A stretch of DNA of 10,201 nucleotides from an uncultured Saprospiraceae bacterium (GTDB lineage: Bacteria > Bacteroidota > Bacteroidia > Chitinophagales > Saprospiraceae), in NCBI GenBank assembly GCA_937969485.1, contig CALBVQ010000133.1:1-10201 (forward strand), written 5' to 3'. Position numbers and translations under genes: made by a program. This document shows positions 1-7,604 of the stretch, piece by piece. Positions within the stretch are counted from its first letter, which is position 1, and each line of letters opens with the position of its first letter. Below the pieces are notes generated by a model, which worked only from the letters and a program-made list of their open reading frames with translations, made no database searches and had not been told where the DNA came from.

Positions 1-401
1 AATTTCCTATATCCCTGCTGAACAGTTAAGACAGCTTTCTCCCTATTCAAGTCTTCCTTTTTAAAGGGATTCATATGAGGATTGTACATTCTTACATGCT
101 TGTCACTCCATATAACCACTTCTAAAATAAGTGGCGCTAGATCTATTCCTTTTTCAGTTAGCAAATAGATATTTTCCTTCTTATTAGCAGGTAATTTCCT
201 TTTAGTAATGAGCTCGAGTGCTTCAAGTAATTTCAATCTTGCTGATAACAAGTTGGTTGCAACTCCCTCATCAGACTCTAGAAAATCTTTAAAAGTCTTC
301 TTATTATGCATAAGCATATCTCTCACAATAAGCAACGACCACTTATCCCCTATTAAATCCAAGGCCGACGCTATAAGACAACTAGATCGGAATTCTTTCA
401 T
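1..401 (-). CDS. HxlR-family winged-helix transcriptional regulator, 3' end cut off by the window
   Basis: Reading the minus strand from the ATG at 401 gives 133 uninterrupted codons that run off the left edge. The N-terminus carries the HxlR signature: an RSSC motif with the conserved Cys at residue 8, then ALDLIGDKWSLLIVRDM (residues 13-29), the first helices of the winged helix. The recognition-helix stretch ATNLLSARLKLLE (48-60) and the wing KRKLPANKKENIYLLTEKG (67-85) follow in the expected order. Family members are usually about 100-150 aa, so most of the protein is present. HxlR proteins are dimeric DNA-binding repressors or activators, often sensing electrophiles or redox state through the N-terminal Cys; the inducer here is unknown. 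An ATG at 404 is an in-frame alternative, but AGGAG at 407-411 is better spaced for 401. The gene is divergent from the membrane-protein gene at 480, and twin dyads between them suggest autoregulation. Confidence 0.9.
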   Translation of the reverse strand, partial: MKEFRSSCLIASALDLIGDKWSLLIVRDMLMHNKKTFKDFLESDEGVATNLLSARLKLLEALELITKRKLPANKKENIYLLTEKGIDLAPLILEVVIWSDKHVRMYNPHMNPFKKEDLNREKAVLTVQQGYRK

Positions 402-406
402 CATTT

Positions 407-411
407 CTCCT
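407..411 (-). promoter_or_regulatory. Shine-Dalgarno-like site of the HxlR gene
   Basis: AGGAG on the minus strand lies 5 nt from the ATG at 401 and only 2 nt from the ATG at 404, which favours 401. It stands out because the other genes in this window lack a recognisable site, as is common in Bacteroidota. Confidence 0.5.
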
Positions 412-416
412 AATTA

Positions 417-437
417 TTACTTTAAAATATAAAGTAA
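417..437. promoter_or_regulatory. Operator-like dyad 1 (putative HxlR site)
   Basis: A perfect inverted repeat, TTACTTTA (417-424) and TAAAGTAA (430-437), is separated by 5 bp. It shares its TTRCTTTA-N5-TAAAGYAA pattern with dyad 2, and the centres are 30 bp apart (427 and 457), about three helical turns. It lies between the regulator start and the TAnnTTTG box for the rightward gene. Dyads of this size suit a dimeric winged-helix regulator; binding by the adjacent HxlR protein is inferred. Confidence 0.65.
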
Positions 438-441
438 AACT

Positions 442-449
442 TACTTTTG
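442..449 (+). promoter_or_regulatory. Bacteroidota-type -7 box for the membrane-protein gene
   Basis: TACTTTTG is an exact match to the Bacteroidota -7 consensus TAnnTTTG, 30 bp before the ATG at 480, so a 5' leader of roughly 24 nt is expected. The -33 element is weak (TTTA at 421-424, N17 spacing). The box lies between the two dyads and overlaps the left arm of dyad 2, so a bound dimer would block it. Confidence 0.45.
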
Positions 450-469
450 CTTTACAATCTAAAGCAAAA
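445..469. promoter_or_regulatory. Operator-like dyad 2 (putative HxlR site)
   Basis: A perfect 10-bp inverted repeat, TTTTGCTTTA (445-454) and TAAAGCAAAA (460-469), is separated by CAATC. Its inner 8+5+8 core (447-467) matches dyad 1 except for one symmetric change (A to G on the left, T to C on the right). This compensating pair keeps the dyad perfect, which is what selection on a dimer binding site would give. It ends 10 bp before the start codon at 480. Confidence 0.65.
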
Positions 470-479
470 ATATTAAATT

Positions 480-1178
480 ATGTTAGCAGGACACTATTCA
501 ACAGCCCTTATCGCAAGCCAAAAATCACCGAAAGGCACACTAATTTACTTCTTAATTGCATGTCAACTACAAGATTTACTGTGGTTCATATTGCACTACT
601 TAGGTCTTGAGCGCACTGAACCAACCGATGTCTTCGATACAACGCTAAGCAACATGACGGTCGATATGCTATATAGCCACGATTTACTTCCACTGATATT
701 CTGGATAATACTAATTTTTATTATTGGAAAACTAGCTTTTAAAAGCACTAAAATAGGACTAATAGGTGCTGCCCTAGTTGCTGGACATTTCATTCTTGAT
801 TTTTTTTCCGGGCATCCACATCATCTTTTTGGCGACGGGACTCTAGATGCAGGTCTTGGCTTATATGCAACTAATATTTACCTTGCCATTGCCATTGAAG
901 CAGTATTTATTCTTGTTACACTCTTGTATTTCTTTAGACAAGATTCAAAGAACGGAATTGAAAGAACAACAAAAAATAAAGTAGCAATTATAGGATTGTT
1001 CGTTTTTGGAATTCTTTTCATGATAACGATAGCCACCAACTCTTTCAGAGAAATTTTTGGAATCCCATCATTTGATTTCGGATTTAATTCAAGTATTCCC
1101 ACTCTTATCATGACTTACGTAGGAATGATCCTTTATCTTAATTACTTTCTCAAACAATACAAGACTGTTCCAAAGTAG
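480..1178 (+). CDS. Six-helix integral membrane protein with conserved His/Asp positions (DUF457/YdjM-like)
   Basis: The 232-aa product has no separate signal peptide. Six hydrophobic segments lie near residues 21-40, 67-86, 91-110, 131-152, 168-187 and 205-223. Polar residues sit at helix ends in the manner of YdjM/DUF457 'metal-dependent hydrolase-like' membrane proteins: MLAGHYS at the start (His5), QLQDLLW (Asp32), YSHDLLP (65-71), and GHFILDFFSGHPHHL (102-116). The clustered His/Asp residues could bind a metal, but no activity is established for this group and none is claimed here. It is divergently paired with the HxlR regulator, and its start lies about 10 bp past dyad 2, so it is the likely regulated target. 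No clear terminator follows the stop. The family assignment comes from remembered motif similarity and is less certain than the topology. Confidence 0.85.
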   Translation: MLAGHYSTALIASQKSPKGTLIYFLIACQLQDLLWFILHYLGLERTEPTDVFDTTLSNMTVDMLYSHDLLPLIFWIILIFIIGKLAFKSTKIGLIGAALVAGHFILDFFSGHPHHLFGDGTLDAGLGLYATNIYLAIAIEAVFILVTLLYFFRQDSKNGIERTTKNKVAIIGLFVFGILFMITIATNSFREIFGIPSFDFGFNSSIPTLIMTYVGMILYLNYFLKQYKTVPK

Positions 1179-1270
1179 TATTTTGCATTCATACGCAGTA
1201 CCAACCAATCACCCAGCTTTTACATCGAGCTAAATAGAAATAGAGAAATAACTTGTAGTCAAAAAAAGAA

Positions 1271-1287
1271 AGTGGGCGAGTCCCACT
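1271..1287 (-). other. Small hairpin followed by a T-rich run on the minus strand
   Basis: AGTGGG (1271-1276) and CCCACT (1282-1287) form a perfect 6-bp stem with a 5-nt loop. Read on the minus strand it is followed by TTCTTTTTTT (1261-1270), so it could act as a weak intrinsic terminator for transcripts that pass the stronger site at 1754-1787. No gene directly upstream requires it. Confidence 0.3.
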
Positions 1288-1399
1288 GACCTCAAAGAGC
1301 AGTTAAGTGGGTCGGAGTATTGCGTGTTTCGGCAGTCGCCTCATCACTCACTAGCGTTCACTACAAGCACTCCACATTCCTCTCGCTGGATTCTGAGAT

Positions 1400-1447
1400 G
1401 GTCAAGCCACAAGGAAAATGAAAGAATCTACATGATTCGAATTTAAG
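1400..1447 (+). repeat. Diverged direct repeat, copy 1
   Basis: This starts GGTCAAGCCACAAGG, continues through AATCTACAT and ends ATTTAAG. It matches copy 2 along most of its length with a few small gaps. It is non-coding and of unknown origin. Confidence 0.5.
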
Positions 1448-1696
1448 GAGAAAGGATTTATTACTTTAAAAATGTATAAAAGGTACTGCCTTGCTCAATT
1501 TCATTACGAAATCGCGAAATTTAAGCGTAGTGCAGTCAAGTGTATGAGTAAGGAAAACCAACTGAACAGAGCGAGACAACAAAATAACCTCTTGTACTAA
1601 AAATGAGTAGGGCGATTCAGCGAGTATTCACGGAATAGCTAAAATGAAGTGATTTTAGAAATTGCTAGCACCAGCCTTGAGTTTTTCTTTCTTTTG

Positions 1697-1750
1697 GGTC
1701 AAGACAAAAGGAAAAATGATAAAATCTACATTAGTTTAACCCCATTTAAG
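1697..1750 (+). repeat. Diverged direct repeat, copy 2
   Basis: This starts GGTCAAGACAAAAGG, continues through AATCTACAT and ends ATTTAAG, about 297 bp after copy 1. A short hairpin, CTTTTG (1691-1696) with CAAAAG (1705-1710), overlaps its left end. The terminator of the giant gene begins 4 bp after its right end. Confidence 0.5.
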
Positions 1751-1753
1751 CAT

Positions 1754-1787
1754 AAAAAAACCGCCAACAAAGATTTTGCTGACGGTT
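1754..1787 (-). terminator. Rho-independent terminator of the giant secreted-protein gene
   Basis: On the minus strand, AACCGTCAGCAAA (1775-1787) pairs with TTTGTTGGCGGTT (1759-1771) around a 3-nt loop. This makes a 13-bp stem with two G-U wobbles, followed by a T-run (1754-1760, partly within the stem). It lies about 60 bp beyond the TAA at 1847. Confidence 0.88.
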
Positions 1788-1846
1788 CGTCTATCTAATT
1801 CACACACAATTTCGTTTTTTCAATACGAGTAGAGCGAGTCAAAAAA

Positions 1847-4800
1847 TTAATCAATCAAGATCATTTTTCCGCTTGCTGACTCATTAGCTGTCGTTAGGCT
1901 GTAGTAATATACTCCAGTACCTTTCAACATTGAATTTGTAATCTCGAAGGTATTTCTTCCAGCTGCAAATCCTTGTTCTGTTCTTATCACTTCTTTACCC
2001 TCCATGTCAAAAACTTGGATTAATACTGAAGTACTTGTCGGTAATTCAAAGCTGATCGTTGTGAAATCACTAAATGGATTTGGAGCATTACTGTGAGTTA
2101 ACTCAGTAATTTCTACCACATCTACACCATTTTCTCGTACATTCCACACTATCCCGCCTGGTTCATCAAGTGAAGTATAACTTAATGTTCGTGTTAGTCT
2201 GTCAGAAGTAGAGAACGCATTACTTAATGTACCTTCTCTTTTGGCCTTAGCCACTAGAGTAAAGAGCACACCTTCAGTCTCTATTGCATCCACATTACCC
2301 CACACGCAAGTAATATAACCATTTTGGGCGTAAGCCATATTCACATCAGACTCTCTCACGTCTAGTTCTCCTGGAACCAAATCAATGATCTCAAGCGTTG
2401 AAGGATTGTATTCAAGAGTCATCTGGTAAGCCAATATATTACTAAAATTATCAGCTGTTACAGGGATTTCTATGATTTCACCCTCGCTAAACATTTGGTT
2501 GTCTATCACAAAATCAAGCGTAGAATTATTACGTGTATCCAGATCAGAAATTAATTCATCCGGATCAGCAGAACCATTAATATCTGCAATTTTCACACCT
2601 ATGAAATCATTACTCATCATGTCACCCGTGAAATCAATTTCGATTGACTCCTCGTAAGGGAAAACATTAAAGTTATCGTTGAATTCCTGATCTTTTTTCA
2701 CAAATCTCCACGGACGTTGTCCATTAGAAAACTCAGTATTGATACCTAGTAGTAACTTACGGATTTGGATAATATCCAGACCGTTAATTTTCTCATTGTT
2801 ATCCACATCGGCCGCAATCGTTTTATACGGAGTATCGAATGAAGTTATTGCTAAGATATGGCGTTGGATCAATACGATGTCAATCACTGTGATACCGTTT
2901 AGAGGATCCGTGTCTTTATCAGCCGTAATGGTATAATTCATGTTCGGTAATAAATCAAACGCGTATCCTGTCGCAGTCGAAGTAGCAGATTGAAATTCAA
3001 TTCCTATTGCATTTGTCGCAATAAGATCTACGTTTTTGATCGCATTTCCATCTATATTTTCAAGTGCTCCACCGACAGTCAAAGACCCTATGTCGTCACA
3101 GAAATTCGCTTCATTATCCTCAACAAGCAGTGACACTGTACAGAAATCCTTGTTTCCTGCTTCGTCAGTTACCCATATATTGATATCGTCGATAAGTTGA
3201 CTAACACCACTCGCTATATCATCACAACTAAACTCTCTAGAAGTTGTGACTCCGAACTCCGTAAAACTGATCGTTAGATCACCAGGAGCTGTACAGTTAT
3301 CAGTCGCTCCAAGATCGAAATCTGATGCCCATATTACAACTGTTCCATCGTTATTCATTACTGCTGTTGACAAAGAAGAAATACAATATGGAGTAGGTTT
3401 CTTAGCATCTCTAACTGTGAATAAATAATCACAGATATCTTGATTTCCACAATTGTCAAGTACGGTCCATATGATTCGGTGAGTTCCTACATCAAATGTA
3501 TTATTCACCGATTTACCGTTACCTTCCATATCAAAGACATTATTGCCATTGTTGAATAGGTCAATTTTCCAAGAATACGTAAGATCTTCTGAATCCGTAC
3601 AGTCATCCGTCGCATCTACTTCTAGTGAAACTTGACCATTACATGACCCATAAGCATCAATGACTACGTTGCTACAAGATGTTGTAAATTCAGGTGCTAC
3701 GTTATTAATTACCTCTATCACTTGTATATCTTCCCAGATTCCTAGTCCTATCGCTGGATTAAATTGACACTGATCAATCACGGTCCACTTTCTATAAATC
3801 TGTAGACATGCTCCATCAGCTATTTCGAATACGTCATCCCAATAAGTGAAACTTATTTGACTACAAGCATCATCTTGGATAATCGGCTCACCCGTATCTG
3901 CAGGATCAGTCGAATCGTTACAAGAGGTAAGCGTTACATTATTAGGGAAATTGATATTATTAATATCGAATTCGTCATTGTTTACCAAGAAGATAAATTG
4001 TTGATCTGCTGAAGATAAACCGCTTTTATCAGTCACTGTAAATGTTCTTACAACTTGACCTGATCCACACGAGCCTATAGATATATTGTCAGTAAATGTA
4101 ACGGGATTTAGATCACAATTATCAAAACCTATCGCTAAACCGCCTGTCAAGTTCAGATCTGTGAAATCTGCTTGACAATCAAGAGTCACATCAGCTGGAG
4201 CTTGAATTGCTGGAGCAATTTTATCTTGCACATCTACTTCCACCATGCACGTATTCGAATTCCCAAATTCATCGGTAACACGGAATTCAACCATTGTAGT
4301 CTGTCCTACGTCTGCACAGCAGAATACTACACTTGAAGAAAAGGCAGTATTACCTGCAACACCACAATTGTCGGACATTCTTCGCACAGCAAAAGTAACT
4401 GGTGTACATTCATCGTATGAACCATCATCGAAAGTCAATGCTTCAACAGTAACCTGATCATCGAATGATAAAGCAACAGTTGTATGTTGATCACAGATGG
4501 CTACTGGAGAAACTTCATCTCCCACAGTAATATCTATAGAATTTTGTCCACTGTTTCCACAATCATCAAACGCAGTATATGTTACTGTTACAGTTCCTAT
4601 CTCTAGATTATTCAAAAAGAAATTCTGTCCTTGTTGAACTAGCGTTCCTGCCGACGCTTCTACCGTATAAGTAGGATTAGAAGTACAATTATCTGAAATT
4701 GAAGGTTGAGGAAGCAATAAATCTGCTAAACAAGATGAAGGAGAAGTAGATAAATCACCGACTTGCGGGATTGAAATACTTGGACCTGTTTCATCAGTTA

Positions 4801-7579
4801 CTTTTATTATCTGAACCCCTTCTTGAACTTCACTATTACACCATTCGTAAACCGACCAATATCTTAGTATCTTATATGAACCCTCGCAGATATCAAGAGT
4901 TACATCTTCGTAACTCATCTCCACATTTTCGCAGAAATCACCTGTGGGTCTCCCCGTAACATCTGGTGTAGGATACCCTGAAGTACATGATAACGACGGT
5001 AAATCAATATCATCGTAACTGCTAGGGAATTCAAGTGTACTGAGATCTGTTCTAAGTACATTGATAGTATCTATGCATGATACAGCATTGTTTCCGTTTT
5101 GATCGACAGCTGTAAATGTTCTCAAAATCTGCTGAGTGAATGGGCTAGAGCAATCAAGCTGCGTAACCTCATCTTCGTAAGTCAAGGTTGTAGGACCACA
5201 TGGGTCAAGACCTAGAGCAATATAAGAATTGTCACCCGTGGGAATTACTGTAGCACCGTCGGGAACAGGAAAACCAATGGCTCCTCCCGATTGAGTAATT
5301 TCGAGTGCAACACTATTAATAGCTCCACCATCTCCATTGAAGAAATCAGCTACTCTAAGGATCCAAGTCCCGTTAGGGTCTTCTCCAATAACGTCCGATA
5401 AGTCTCCGAATGGTAGGTAAGTACCCTGGATTGCAGGAATATTAGTTGTACATCCATTGTTCAGAGGTTCATCTGCACTGTCATCAAGTGTTACGATCAT
5501 ATCTTCTCCAATACATGCAGGTTGTAAAATTACAATCACTTCAGTACCTTCTGGAGAAATAAGGCTTACGCCCAAATCATTTATCCATGTATGACTAATA
5601 TCTAAATCAATATTTAGATCTGATATTGTCGCACCATTAAGACCTTCAACTTCCAATAGAATGTCTGTAGAACTTGCTGCTCCATTATCTATCGTATTAT
5701 TTGGAGGATTATCGAATGTAAATCTTATTCTCTCTGAGATTGCTGCTCCTGGATCGGTAGAAGCCGCATCACACTGGGTTGTGCTTGTAGAACACATAAG
5801 AACTGGTGGTAATTTATCTTCTATTATCACAACACCCCAACAAAGGTTGCCACTTGAATCTCTAACTTCTACAGTTAGTTCTTGTCCCACATGGCTACCA
5901 TCCACAAACCCAAAAGATTCGTTTCCATCCTCATCAATAATCACTACTTCATACTCGTCGTAGCAAGCATAAGGCCCTCCCTCTAGTACCATATCAGCGT
6001 TGATTAGTGCCATACAGTCCTCTCCTAAAGATACATTTATTACATTGTTACACGCTAAGTTTGCGATAGGATCTCCAAAAGCATTTACAGTAACATCAAA
6101 ACTAAATTCGCTTGTGTTTCCTGAATTGTCAGTTACTACGAAAGTATTAGTTGTTGTACCAATAGGAAAATAACTTCCAGAAGGCAGACCTGCTGTTTGT
6201 TCAACATTTGTCCCCATCGAAGTTCCTTGTAGATTTATTAGTAGATTCTGTTGTCCCGCACCAAACGTATTCATGTCTGAAAACTCAGGAACTGAACAGA
6301 AAGAAGATTCTAAATACGAAGTTCCAGTCTCTCCATCCGAATTTGTACCCATCACAAAACCATTAAAAATTGAGCCAGGGGTTAAAACCTGCACAACATA
6401 AGTTGCATTGGCAACCAATTCTGCCGTAATAGGAAAATCAAAAAACTCAACGAATAAGTCAGGAAGAGTCATTGTGGATTCTGCTACGAGTGTTAAGTTA
6501 GAACTTGTCAATGCACCATCTAGTTCAGAAATTCTCACTGTTACTTCTGGTGAATTGAAACTTTGGAAGATCCCTAACTCTATGTTTGTAAGGCTAATAT
6601 CTGTAAATTGCCCTTCAGCGGCTAGGTCAAAAACTCTACTATAAATATTGCCACCACCCGGACATGCCAGAGAATTATTGACAACATCAGCAGTGTTTGA
6701 TTGTGAAATCACGACATCCGCATCACCACATGCATCAGCACCATTAGCAAAATAAGTCACAACTTGACCACACTCACCACCATCTAAATCAAATGACATG
6801 TCAGCAATTGGATCTAGAGTTGGCATTTCTACATCATTTACCGTAACACTTACAACACAAGTAGAAATACCCGCATCAAACGTCACTTCTGTTGTTCCTA
6901 CAGGAAAGAACCCGGTAAAATCTGCAGGAGTAGGTAAGCATAGACCAACAAACGTTGGGGCTGGAATTGTTAGTGTAGCTCCACATTCACCTGGTTCGCC
7001 ATCAGCAATAACAGGAGGCGAGCAAGTTAGCATACACAAGATTTCTTGCAATGTAAAGGATGCATTTACATCTGCTGCAACCGGGTGACTCCAACCATCA
7101 CCCAATGCGTTCAGGTTGAATGATTGGTCTCCAGTAACAGTAGCTGCTACAGTAATTTCGAAAGGAATAGAATATGTACCTTCTGGAATAGCACCGCAAT
7201 CAGAATCACCTACAGGCGCTCCCATGGGATCGTCATTTCCTATAATCAGTTCATTAGTGCCTTCACCTGAAACAACTGCTAGTCCACAAAATGAACTTAT
7301 GCCAGCCAGATCAAATGTTGGGTCCAAACTAACTTGAAAACCAGTAGGAAATGTAAATATTAAATAATCAGCGTATTCAACAGAGGTAGGGTCATCTAAC
7401 TCAAAAATTACATCAATGTTATTTACGCTTCCAGGTTCGTAACCATCAGGATCGGCACTTAGTCCATTAATCTGAAGTTGTGCAAACGACTGTGCTGTAA
7501 ATAGCATCACGAAGATAAAGATGCTTAGTGCTTTAGCACACATCCCTTCTATATTTGTTTTAAAAATTCGATTTTGCAT
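1847..7579 (-). CDS. Giant T9SS-exported multidomain surface protein (HYR modules, P domain, dockerin-like, cohesin-like, sorting tail)
   Basis: The 1910-aa product has a signal peptide (residues 1-33, ending SFA before QLQ). A beta-rich N-terminal domain (35-180) comes next, then HYR-like modules near 182-249, 252-293 plus 457-499, 928-1018, 1120-1199 and 1296-1392, interleaved with related Cys-containing modules. A P/Homo B domain (about 617-764) has SHTWINDLGVSLISPEGT and NGTWILRVAD. Residues 1498-1553 are a transthyretin-like fold, 1554-1612 a dockerin-like pair (loops at D1554 and D1591), 1686-1800 a cohesin-like domain, and 1828-1910 a T9SS type A sorting domain (APNPF, then GVYYYSL near the end). 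No peptidase or glycosidase core is visible, so adhesion or matrix scaffolding is the likely role. The P domain usually accompanies subtilases but here stands alone. An alternative start is Met13. It follows the 127-aa secreted-protein gene by 25 bp. Confidence 0.95.
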   Translation of the reverse strand: MQNRIFKTNIEGMCAKALSIFIFVMLFTAQSFAQLQINGLSADPDGYEPGSVNNIDVIFELDDPTSVEYADYLIFTFPTGFQVSLDPTFDLAGISSFCGLAVVSGEGTNELIIGNDDPMGAPVGDSDCGAIPEGTYSIPFEITVAATVTGDQSFNLNALGDGWSHPVAADVNASFTLQEILCMLTCSPPVIADGEPGECGATLTIPAPTFVGLCLPTPADFTGFFPVGTTEVTFDAGISTCVVSVTVNDVEMPTLDPIADMSFDLDGGECGQVVTYFANGADACGDADVVISQSNTADVVNNSLACPGGGNIYSRVFDLAAEGQFTDISLTNIELGIFQSFNSPEVTVRISELDGALTSSNLTLVAESTMTLPDLFVEFFDFPITAELVANATYVVQVLTPGSIFNGFVMGTNSDGETGTSYLESSFCSVPEFSDMNTFGAGQQNLLINLQGTSMGTNVEQTAGLPSGSYFPIGTTTNTFVVTDNSGNTSEFSFDVTVNAFGDPIANLACNNVINVSLGEDCMALINADMVLEGGPYACYDEYEVVIIDEDGNESFGFVDGSHVGQELTVEVRDSSGNLCWGVVIIEDKLPPVLMCSTSTTQCDAASTDPGAAISERIRFTFDNPPNNTIDNGAASSTDILLEVEGLNGATISDLNIDLDISHTWINDLGVSLISPEGTEVIVILQPACIGEDMIVTLDDSADEPLNNGCTTNIPAIQGTYLPFGDLSDVIGEDPNGTWILRVADFFNGDGGAINSVALEITQSGGAIGFPVPDGATVIPTGDNSYIALGLDPCGPTTLTYEDEVTQLDCSSPFTQQILRTFTAVDQNGNNAVSCIDTINVLRTDLSTLEFPSSYDDIDLPSLSCTSGYPTPDVTGRPTGDFCENVEMSYEDVTLDICEGSYKILRYWSVYEWCNSEVQEGVQIIKVTDETGPSISIPQVGDLSTSPSSCLADLLLPQPSISDNCTSNPTYTVEASAGTLVQQGQNFFLNNLEIGTVTVTYTAFDDCGNSGQNSIDITVGDEVSPVAICDQHTTVALSFDDQVTVEALTFDDGSYDECTPVTFAVRRMSDNCGVAGNTAFSSSVVFCCADVGQTTMVEFRVTDEFGNSNTCMVEVDVQDKIAPAIQAPADVTLDCQADFTDLNLTGGLAIGFDNCDLNPVTFTDNISIGSCGSGQVVRTFTVTDKSGLSSADQQFIFLVNNDEFDINNINFPNNVTLTSCNDSTDPADTGEPIIQDDACSQISFTYWDDVFEIADGACLQIYRKWTVIDQCQFNPAIGLGIWEDIQVIEVINNVAPEFTTSCSNVVIDAYGSCNGQVSLEVDATDDCTDSEDLTYSWKIDLFNNGNNVFDMEGNGKSVNNTFDVGTHRIIWTVLDNCGNQDICDYLFTVRDAKKPTPYCISSLSTAVMNNDGTVVIWASDFDLGATDNCTAPGDLTISFTEFGVTTSREFSCDDIASGVSQLIDDINIWVTDEAGNKDFCTVSLLVEDNEANFCDDIGSLTVGGALENIDGNAIKNVDLIATNAIGIEFQSATSTATGYAFDLLPNMNYTITADKDTDPLNGITVIDIVLIQRHILAITSFDTPYKTIAADVDNNEKINGLDIIQIRKLLLGINTEFSNGQRPWRFVKKDQEFNDNFNVFPYEESIEIDFTGDMMSNDFIGVKIADINGSADPDELISDLDTRNNSTLDFVIDNQMFSEGEIIEIPVTADNFSNILAYQMTLEYNPSTLEIIDLVPGELDVRESDVNMAYAQNGYITCVWGNVDAIETEGVLFTLVAKAKREGTLSNAFSTSDRLTRTLSYTSLDEPGGIVWNVRENGVDVVEITELTHSNAPNPFSDFTTISFELPTSTSVLIQVFDMEGKEVIRTEQGFAAGRNTFEITNSMLKGTGVYYYSLTTANESASGKMILID

Positions 7580-7604
7580 CGGTTCAATTTTTGAAATAAG
7601 TAAA

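Larger units (their letters stand above)
436..470 (-). promoter_or_regulatory. Probable promoter of the HxlR gene
   Basis: On the minus strand, TTTTTG (465-470) fits a Bacteroidota -33 element. After 21 nt comes TAAGTTTT (436-443), one mismatch from TAnnTTTG. Transcription would start near 430, giving a leader of about 29 nt. The -33 box overlaps dyad 2, and the -7 box touches dyad 1 and overlaps the opposing -7 box by two bases. Confidence 0.4.
1179..1846. other. Non-coding stretch between convergent genes
   Basis: This 668-bp stretch lies between two convergent genes. All six frames are broken by stops and I find no credible gene. It contains a hairpin at 1271-1287, two diverged copies of a direct repeat (1400-1447 and 1697-1750) and the terminator of the giant gene (1754-1787). 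The piece at about 1305-1400 is somewhat more GC-rich than its surroundings and has a dispersed-repeat look, but I cannot name it. Confidence 0.6.

Noticed and set aside
208..432. 74-codon plus-strand frame opposite the HxlR gene
   Set aside because: It is antisense to a gene with a clear family signature and has low-complexity Ser content.
5661..5963. 100-codon plus-strand frame inside the giant gene
   Set aside because: It is the antisense shadow of the P-domain coding region with no recognisable features; other antisense frames in 1847-7579 are the same.
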